From Metellina segmentata (lineage: Eukaryota > Arthropoda > Arachnida > Araneae > Tetragnathidae), in contig OX375877.1 in NCBI GenBank assembly GCA_947359465.1, positions 70,534,698-70,598,697 on the forward strand: a stretch of 64,000 nucleotides of DNA. Reading direction: 5' to 3'. The notes under the pieces were generated by a model, which worked only from the letters and a program-made list of their open reading frames with translations, made no database searches and was not told the DNA's origin. Each line of letters starts with the position of its first letter. Position 1 is the stretch's first letter. A program made the translations under genes and the position numbers. Positions 56,466 to 64,000 of this stretch are shown here, in pieces.

Positions 56466-56690
56466 AGGGTTTGGTTAGGTTTCAACGGTGCAAGGGCCAT
56501 ATTTGGCTGCACCGTTAAATGCGCTGTGAATACATGTCAAGTAATGTACATACACAAAGGTTTTACTGATACCAAAGAGGGAAATACACCTAGGGAGAAA
56601 TAGAACCTATGCTGCCTACAACTGGCAGGTAGCTAACTGTGGGTAAAGCCTCTGAGAAACGAAGGCACCTCAATCTCAGGGAAAGAGCAT
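56466..56690 (-). repeat. SINE2 copy in H1
   Basis: On the minus strand: AGCTACCTGCCAGTTGTAGG, box-B-like TAGGTTCTATTTC, GTATTTCCCTCTTTGG, CAGTAAAACCTTTGTG, CATTACTTGACATG and the tail TATGGCCCTTGCACC. Same family as 4535-4795 and 5620-5835. Confidence 0.65.
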
Positions 56691-57117
56691 TTGCACATAA
56701 AAAAACAGATGAAGTTTTTTGTACATTTCCTCTTAACTAAGCACTTTAGTAGAAGTTCAAGTGTTGTGTTTTGTGAGGTTGGGAAAGTAACAATTATTGG
56801 TCAAAAGAGGAGGTGGAATGGAATAATTAAACAACAAAAGTTTCCTACATCCACAAATGTTTACGACCACAATAGTTTCAGTTATAAAAAATAAACAGCT
56901 ATTTCTACAGCGCTTTTCTATCGCTCACTTTAATTTGCCAATAAACTTAAAAATCGCTCATAAACGTTGAAATAAAAGCTACACAACAAATCAACTTCGA
57001 AAACAATTTTTCACTCGCATAAACTAAGAGGTTTTATTATTTCGGATGAAACTAGGTAAACAAAATATAGACATATTGCAATGCAAATTAAAGATTAGTG
57101 TAAATACATGTACTTAC

Positions 57118-57391
57118 AAGGAATTCCCAAGGCCTTTTGCAACAGCTGCCCGTCTCTTTCGAAGTCAAATTCGTACATAACGCATGCCCAGCGTTTTATA
57201 ATGTTTTTTAAACTTCCACAGTCAGCAACTCAGACTGAGGTTCGGTAATGGCGATGTTTAGTTTATTCGATTGAATCAAAACATTAGATGCTGGATTTTG
57301 ATTCGTCAACAAGTCACGTGTGCTTGCGTATGTGCGTCGAGAGTTGGATCTGATGAACTACCAAATTTAGCGCTTGCGTTGCTTTGCAGAG
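57118..57391 (-). pseudogene. Truncated 5' exon of the H1 gene
   Basis: Homologue of the exon at 63450-63812. It has the same donor (GTAAGTA at 57111-57117 on the complement) but an extra A in the GTTGCAAAAGGCC run, which shifts the frame, and its 5' part is removed by the junction with repeat X. Confidence 0.4.
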
Positions 57392-57413
57392 AACGAGCGC
57401 CTCAATGGAGTAA
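57392..57413 (+). repeat. Left remnant of repeat X with the TAA target of H2
   Basis: ACGAGCGCCTCAATGGAGTAA is identical to the sequence ending at 3781. The last three bases are the target duplication of H2 (repeated at 63835-63837). Confidence 0.85.
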
Positions 57414-59189
57414 AGGCTGGTTTACGATTCTGCGTATGTGCAACTGCGTATGCTCCGCCTTAACGCATACGCGGAGGATAGTCGTTTACAGTTTTGCGTA
57501 TGGGCTTGCGTCGGAACGAGAAATCCAGCTTTCGATTATGCACACTAGATGGCGTGTTTACTTTTCGCGCGCTTTCTTGATCCATTTCAGTATTTTTTTT
57601 CTACCGTCTTATGTTTACTTTAACCAATTTTGAGAACCGTTGGTTTTTTTTTTCTTTTTCCACGGGAGACATTTTTGTAGGTACTTGAGAACATTGCGAA
57701 ATTAACATCACTTTGGAAACTTTTAACTCCGAACAAAACCAAAATTAGAATAAACAAGTAAATCTCGATTTCTAAAAAATATTGTACCGATTGTGAATAC
57801 TCAGATAAATCAACATTAAACTATTTTCTTTCCAAAACAACTATCTACTTTAAACTGAGACTATATATAAGTGTTAAATTTAATCAGAGCATTAAAAACC
57901 AAAATGAAATGAAGTTACATGAATAATTTGTTTTAAAATCTTTTTACTTTTGAAGCCTTTTATGTGAGATTGAAGGAAAACACGAAATTTGTTATCTGAT
58001 GAGGGTTTCTAGTTATTGAAATGTAGATAAATATATCTTCGATTTACTCATTATCAGGGTGTCATGATTTTAATCAAATGATTTTTTTAATTCACTGATT
58101 TGAATCACAACAAATCACAAATTTTTTATAACTAAGTAAATACACCATAGAAGTTGTAAAACGCTTTAATGTTTCTGTACTCATGGTGATTTCAGCATTA
58201 ATGGCTACACTAAGCTCAGAGAGAACTGGGTCAATTAATGCATATTATAAAAGATTGCAACAGCCAGTTGTAACATATTAGAATATACTATATACTGGAA
58301 ACAGTAATGTAAACACACATGCCATCATAAATCTAAATGCCAGGAAGAGTAACGTATAAACATTCCTGATTAACAGCACTCATTTTTTAACACTCAAAAG
58401 TATGTATGCAACACAGTTTGATTCAAAATTATAAACTAAAGGGTAGTTTACTAAAGAGAAAGAGGCTAAATTACTTCCTACTAGTGTTTTTTTTAGGTAT
58501 TTGTCAGTTAGCTTATTTTTGTGGTGTGCAATAGATTAAAGAGTAGAAATATACATTTTCACACACACAGCCATTAACATGTCAGCAGGAAGAAAGAAGC
58601 AGCCTACAGAAATTTAAAAAATCTGATTTTTTTACACCCTGCTCATTATATTTAATCCAGCCAACCACCGAACAAAAATTTAGTTGTCCATACAAACCTC
58701 ATTTTCCTGAAAATTTGTATCATCTTTTGTAAAATCTACAAATTTTTTTTCACAGTAAACAGAATAAAGTAAGCTTTAATGAATTGGAGTATGTATATTT
58801 TATCATTGGGTTGGTGCTATAAATTCAAATTGTCAGCATTCCATTTCTGCCCGAGATTTTTTTAAACTTGAACAAAACACACCTTGAAAGTTGGGAAGTA
58901 TTGAATTTTTAGTCAGCGAAACATTTTCCAATGATATATTCTGTAGTTAATTTAGTTTCAATAGAAATGTTATTTTGTACTGAGGGTTTGAATATGTTTC
59001 TTGTGTCAACTCACTACAATAGGAAAATTACTGTGTTTCTCATATTTCAAGAAATTAATTTATGCATACTACACATGTATGTGGTAACCATGTTCTTTTA
59101 AGCATTTAGATTTAGTTTACCATGTCCTCTCTTTTATGATTTGTGTGTCTTGCATATTCAATCTTATAAGCATTGTTAAATACTTAGTA

Positions 59190-60016
59190 CTAGTCGGGCT
59201 GCGCCAGCTAGCGCTCGGCAGTGTGTAATAGTGCTTTTTAAACTTTTTTACACACCGTAATTAAACATGTTTTGATTTGTATATTTTATTCATTTTTGTG
59301 AAACAATTCTTTAAATCATTGCATATTCAATCAAATATTTAAGCAAAGTTGGCCGAAATGTACATATACTGCTACAAAATTACCCGCGTCTAGATATTTT
59401 GCAGGAAAAAGACATATCATTAAAATCTAACTCCTAAATAATATTTCTGCAACATGTAATATACCGGAACACATAATGCAAACAAAAATAAAATTCCAAT
59501 CCTTGAAAAAATGCTAAATTCTGAAAAAAAAAACACGTACGTATCTTTTCAAACATGTTGAATTTCGACTTCCCGATTATATTTATTGTGAAATAGAATA
59601 ATGCTACAAAAGACTTTTCAACGATATTGACAAAGACAATAATGATTTATTAACAAAAATAACACATTTATAATACTTGGGAATCCTCAAATATGTCGGC
59701 AACATCTCGCAGTCAACTCAAATACCCAAACACGGAATTCTAAATCAAATTAAAAAAGTAAACATTAATTCTGACGCGTGGCCCGATACCGGGTAGCAAA
59801 ATTACGTTTACATCAAAGGAAGAAATAAAAAGTAAGTTCAAACATAAATATTACAATTTAATTCCTTTTTTTTAATAGAAATTGACCTCGGCTATTTGAA
59901 AACAGCAATAATTCAAAATATCTGGGTTATTTTATATATGTTGATTGTTGCCATTCGACGATACACAAATAACGTCGATTTCGGGTCCACGTACGTTAGT
60001 GTTTTATATATATAGA
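59190..60016 (-). mobile_element. Non-autonomous Helitron in H2
   Basis: Same position within the 6.4-kb unit as the H1 copy, same ends (CTAG on the left, TATATATATAGA on the right). It must have inserted before the two 6.4-kb units separated. Confidence 0.85.
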
Positions 60017-60884
60017 TAGTTTAAATATATAAGATAATAAGCACAAGAACAATGCAATTGACTATTTCATATAAACTTCCTATTAAGATATTCAAAGAAA
60101 ATTTAAGTTACTTATGTTTAATATTATACTTGGATTGAATGCCGTTCACTGAGCAAATAATTTCAATTTATAAAATGGATAGGTGGCAAAATACAAGTGA
60201 AGTAAACACAGATGAGAATAATTAATTTATAATAAATGTAATATGTTGCATGTAATGTGTTATTTTAAATATTTACCTGAAACATTAAGAAATAATTAGT
60301 AAGCAAATATAATTTCACTTTATTTAATTTAAGTATTGAAAAAAAATTATTTTATTCTTTTTCTGCATTTGTGACTCAAAATTATATTAAATACAAAACT
60401 TGTAAATTTTAAAATGAAACTAGTACTAAAGATTATGAATAATAAAATGTACACACAAGAAATTCTTAGCATTAAATTTATTTAATTATAAATCTATCAA
60501 TATAAGCAAGGGTGCAATTGTATACAGTCGAATTATGCCCATGGAGTTTACAAAACTATCATGTAGCTCAAGTGTATTCTTTTGCCATTGACAGAGCAAC
60601 TGATATCTTTCAGAAGTTAGCTTCTTTCTCTTCTTTAGAGAATAATGTCTGAAATATAAAATGAAATAAACAAAATGCAAACTATATAACCACTGGTCAT
60701 GAAATTCATCTTATGGATACTAATTTTTTGATATATGGTATTAAACATGAAATCACACTGTAAGTTAACTTTCGACTTTCTGAATAACTCAAAAAGAAAT
60801 TTTATTAAACTGGGAGTGGAGTATGTTTTATATTCAACTAATAACCACTATCTCAGCCTAAGCCATTCGGTGTATCGCCTTGTA

Positions 60885-61025
60885 ATTTTGAACCATGGTC
60901 AGATGACGAGGCAACATCAGAGCTGGCACCCCACTCTCCGAACTTCTACACCAACCAAACGTGAGGACTTTCAGCCACAACAGCTTTAAGGTACATCAGC
61001 CACCTCTACACTATACGTTTTATAT
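60885..61025 (-). repeat. SINE1 fragment in H2
   Basis: Collinear with 54490-54630; reverse complement of the SINE1 body (CATCAGAGCTGGCACCCCAC). Confidence 0.65.
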
Positions 61026-62797
61026 AACTTACAACACTAACTTAAAACAGTTTTACCCAATATATTGATTATTATCCTGGTGTAAGATTATAAAAACTTA
61101 CATAGCAACACTTTAAAAACTGAATTAATCAACATTTAGTTTTATATCACTTTTAACATGGAAAGTACATTGTTTTTCAAATTTGAGATAGAAATTTTAC
61201 AGAAGAATCAATTGCGGTTACTGTGTCTTGATTTGATGGGTATTCAAGGATGTTTCAAAATTTCACACAATCACTCGCTGAAAGCAGAGCTTTTAAGGAG
61301 TTACATGTAAATCTAGACACATTGCCGGAGTAGATGAAAAATTATGATACTGACTACTCACAATATATAGTTGTCACCTAAGGTAAAATATTAAATGTAT
61401 TGAGGGGGGGGGGGAAGCAGAGTATAGTAATTAACCTTGTAAACATACATAGAAATGTTTTCTCAAACAGATATACATCAAATGCATTGCAACTAAGCAT
61501 GAATAAAATGACACTAGTTTTGAATTACAAACATAAATATTATAAAAATGTTAAGTTATAAAAGATTATTTTACAGTGTTATTACTTTATAAACGTATTT
61601 TTCGTGTCCCTTATCTCCGGAACAGTTTTTGGCACCACTCTTTTATAGGCATAACTTTTCATGTTCTTCGAACATTGCCAACTTCTCAGAAAGTGACTGA
61701 TCTTGTGAGAAAGTAGAATATTGCCAGCGTTTCCATACAAGAATCTCACACTTTATGCATTTACAGTAGAAAACGGTACTAAATTTTGTGTTTTTTTTTA
61801 GACACAACAAATTTTAAATATTACCAGAATTATTTAAACAAACCATATTTTAAGAAAATAATGAGACCTTTTGTAAGAGAACTGCTCAGTATTGCAGCAT
61901 CTTCTGTCTTGCTACAGCATTTCCATTGAACATCTGTCCCTGGATGTACTTTCATCACTTAAATGAAGTTGGATATTATTCTGCAAAAAAAAATTTCAAC
62001 CAATTAGTTGACACAGGAATTAAAATTCAAAATTTTTAAGGTTTCTCCAAATATGTGCTGTTTGCACCAGAAGCGTCATCTGTTGGAAAGGTTTCAACTG
62101 TTGGTGTGTTCTTGAGAAGCCATCGAGCGGTTTCAGCTCTCAGAGTAAGAAACAAATAAGCTACAGTCCAAATGAGGTGTTCTTCCTTGTGTTAAGCATC
62201 AGGAAGTTTATTTTGTGAAAAGCGGGTTCGAGAACCAAAACCTAACCTATCATGTGAATACATGTACTTTCTTTGACTTGCAAGGGTAGTGGATTTCAAG
62301 TGAGCCCATTACATTTGGTAGTTTGCAGCGGCATAATTTCCTTTGATTTTATTGCTTTCGACAAAGAAATCCCTCCCATTTTACTTGGAAGGTACTTTTC
62401 GGTTAACTGGTTTTTAGTCATAATTGTGCGGTAAAGCTTTCAAAAGTGGAAATTTGTTGGTATTTGTTGCAGTCTCGTTCTTCCAGTGCAGTGGCTATTC
62501 GGGCTGTGAATCGAAATAATGCTTTCGTTGGCTGTGCTGGTCCGTTCAACAAAACCTTTGAATGCAGAAAAAAGACAAAAAAAAAAAATGTGGCAAAAGA
62601 AAGTATAATTTAATTTGACTAAACCAAGAAATTTTCAGTCTTTGTTGAAAGCCTATGTATAGGGGTTGTCATAAGACTTGAACTAAAACCAAAAAACTAT
62701 CAGTAGAAAAATTAATGAAGATAATTCTGTTTAAAGTAGCGAACTGAAGGATTTTGGTCATCAAACACTATCACTAGGAAAACTGAAAACAAATCTC

Positions 62798-63020
62798 AGG
62801 GTTTGGTTAGGTTTCAACGGTGCAAGGGCCATATTTGGCTGCACCGTTAAATGCGCTGTGAATACATGTCAAGTAATGTACATACACAAAGGTTTTACTG
62901 AAACCAAAGAGGGAAATACACTGAGGGAGAAATAGAACCTATGCTGCCTACAACTGGCAGGTAGCTAACTGTGGGTAAAGCCTCCGAGAAACGAAGGCAC
63001 CTCAATCTCAGGGAAAGAAC
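62798..63020 (-). repeat. SINE2 copy in H2
   Basis: Collinear with 56466-56690 in H1 and nearly identical (TATGGCCCTTGCACC tail, CAGTAAAACC body on the minus strand). Confidence 0.65.
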
Positions 63021-63449
63021 ATTTGCACATAAAAAAACAGATGAAGTTTTTTGTACATTTCCTCTTAACTAAGCACTTTAGTAGAAGTTCAAGTGTTGTG
63101 TTTTGTGAGGTTGGGAAAGTAACAATTATTGGTCAAAAGAGGAGGTGGAATGGAATAATTAAACAACAAAAGTTTCCTACATTCACAAATGTTTACGACC
63201 ACAATAGTTTCAGTTATAAAAAATAAACAGCTATTTCTACAGCGCTTTTCTATCGCTCACTTTAATTTGCCAATAAACTTAAAAATCGCTCATAAACGTT
63301 GAAATAAAAGCTACACAACAAATCAACTTCGAAAACAATTTTTCACTAGCATAAACTAAGAGGTTTTATTATTTCGGATGAAACTAGGTAAACAAAATAT
63401 AGACATATTGCAATGCAAATTAAAGATTAGTGTAAATACATGTACTTAC

Positions 63450-63812
63450 AAGGAATTCCCAAGGCCTTTGCAACAGCTGTCCGTCTCTTTCGAAGTCAAA
63501 TTCGTACATAACGCATGCCCAGTGTTTTATAATGTTTTTTAAACTTCCACAGTCAGCATTCAGCAACTCGCTAACAAGTTCGGTAATGGCGATGTTTAGT
63601 TTATTACTCGATTGAATCAAAACATTAGATGCTGGATTTTGATTCGTCAAAGTAGTCGCGTTTGCTTGCGTATGTGCGTCGAGAGTTGAATCTGATGAAG
63701 TATAGAATTGGACCTTGCGTTGCTCTGCAGAGAGGCTGCGTGATCCCGCCCATCTGTCAATCACGTGGTTCTCCTCTATCATTGGTTCGACGCAACCGAC
63801 GCAGTTGGACAT
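63450..63812 (-). CDS. Probable first coding exon of the H2 element gene
   Basis: An open frame of about 120 codons on the minus strand ends at a consensus donor (CTT-GTAAGTAC). The first ATG (63812) lies inside the TIR; a second ATG at about 63782 (MIEENHVIDRWAGSR) is a more natural start. The later part reads NKLNIAITELVSELLNADCG, LKNIIKHWACVMYEFDFERD and GQLLQRPWEFL. No domain recognised. Position just inside one TIR with a downstream intron is typical of transposon genes read inwards. Downstream exons are uncertain (see 55660-55812). Function unknown. Confidence 0.4.
63730..63800 (-). promoter_or_regulatory. Promoter-like segment inside the right TIR region of H2
   Basis: On the plus strand ATCATTGGTTCG provides an inverted CCAAT box, and CCCGCCCATCTGTCAATCACG provides a GC box (GGGCGGG on the minus strand) beside a near-palindrome GCGTGATCCCGCCCATCTGT-CAATCACG. 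Dense CCAAT and GC boxes next to a TIR suggest a promoter reading inward; the alternative is that the same bases are coding. Confidence 0.35.
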
Positions 63813-63834
63813 ACGCAGAATCGTAAACTGGCCC

Positions 63835-64000
63835 TAAGAACTCCAGACAAGCGAGAGACATTTCAAAGGAGCCGAAAATGCAATGCGCATGAGCAAACTT
63901 TCTTTGGTGATTTCGCTATTCTTGTCGCCAATTTAATGTAGGATTCTAGCAGTCCTGCTGTAGATCAGCATTTGCCATTTGGATTGTATAGATGCATGAA
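63835..64000 (+). repeat. Right part of repeat X, to the window edge
   Basis: TAAGAACTCCAGACAAGCGA and onward is nearly identical to 3779-3940, ending GGATTGTATAGATG; the sequences diverge in the last few bases of the window. Confidence 0.85.

Larger units (their letters stand above)
50747..57391. mobile_element. 6.4-kb TIR element, copy H1 (3' end truncated)
   Basis: Begins AGGCTGGTTTACGATTCTGC after TTA and is collinear with H2 (57414-63834), with small indels; the largest is about 280 bp around 51900-52180 missing from H2. At 57391 the match stops (GCGTTGCTTTGCAGAGA) and repeat X begins (ACGAGCGCCTCAATGGAGTAA), so H1 lacks the final ~130 bp including the 3' TIR. It carries a Helitron (52804-53621), a SINE1 fragment and a SINE2 copy. 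Confidence 0.85.
57414..63834. mobile_element. 6.4-kb TIR element, complete copy H2 (PIF/Harbinger-compatible)
   Basis: The left end AGGCTGGTTTACGATTCTGC and the complement of the right end, GGGCCAGTTTACGATTCTGC, match over about 35 bp with few changes. A 3-bp duplication TAA lies on both sides (57411-57413, 63835-63837), and the undisrupted target GGAGTAAGAACTCC is present in repeat X at about 3776-3789. TWA duplications are typical of PIF/Harbinger elements. No DDE transposase was recognised, so the classification rests on ends alone; an intron-containing gene on the minus strand is possible. Confidence 0.85.

Overview
This is a eukaryotic, AT-rich invertebrate genome window. Transposon content, tRNA-derived SINEs, GT-AG introns and the mix of Helitron, hAT, R1/jockey-type and TIR elements suggest an arthropod or similar invertebrate; the species cannot be named from sequence. 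I found no intact conserved host gene, no rRNA and no functional tRNA gene. Nearly everything recognisable is mobile DNA in various states of decay, much of it nested. Comparing sibling copies inside the window reveals several empty sites, so insertion order and target duplications can be read directly.

1-17 kb: tRNA-like SINE pieces, a 350-bp inverted-repeat pair (623-973 / 2931-3311), a 224-bp mini-Helitron (1586-1809), a degenerate ~140-bp tandem array (4.1-5.1 kb), a decayed R1/jockey-type non-LTR retrotransposon with RT and RNase H on the minus strand (7.64-9.7 kb), several SINE copies, and a truncated Helitron (15355-15757).

17-37 kb: nested TIR transposons. Elements A1 (17083-22443) and A2 (30648-37200) are siblings. 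A1 contains element B (18453-20898) and A2 contains a hAT element (33455-36746); each lacks the other's insertion and so shows the clean empty site. Element C (23248-25823) is a third related family and carries a Helitron (24978-25587). A, B and C share GGG termini, 4-bp target duplications and remnants of one transposase type (DF-x-x-N, SDGC-x-x-QFKNK and HGKGP-DGIGG motifs, read in different copies). Each has its own 12-16-bp word scattered many times through its subterminal regions. Between them lie a Helitron (26826-27674) inserted into a decayed, partly spliced unknown gene (26.6-28.4 kb) and a small inverted-repeat element (29367-29664).

37-42 kb: a two-exon SR/RS-rich gene fragment (37275-37972), two paralogous RING-finger gene remnants on the minus strand (39.0-40.7 kb, interrupted by a hAT element; and 41.66-41.95 kb, cut by a Helitron), and a non-LTR reverse transcriptase tail.

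42-50.7 kb: a large Helitron whose Rep (HUH plus two tyrosines) and PIF1-type helicase are both readable but broken by about six frameshifts, followed by 3 kb of degenerate interspersed repeats.

50.7-63.8 kb: two head-to-tail copies of a ~6.4-kb TIR element with a TWA target (PIF/Harbinger-compatible). The second copy is complete, with a TAA duplication and an empty-site paralogue near 3.78 kb; the first has lost its 3' TIR. Both carry the same nested Helitron and SINEs.
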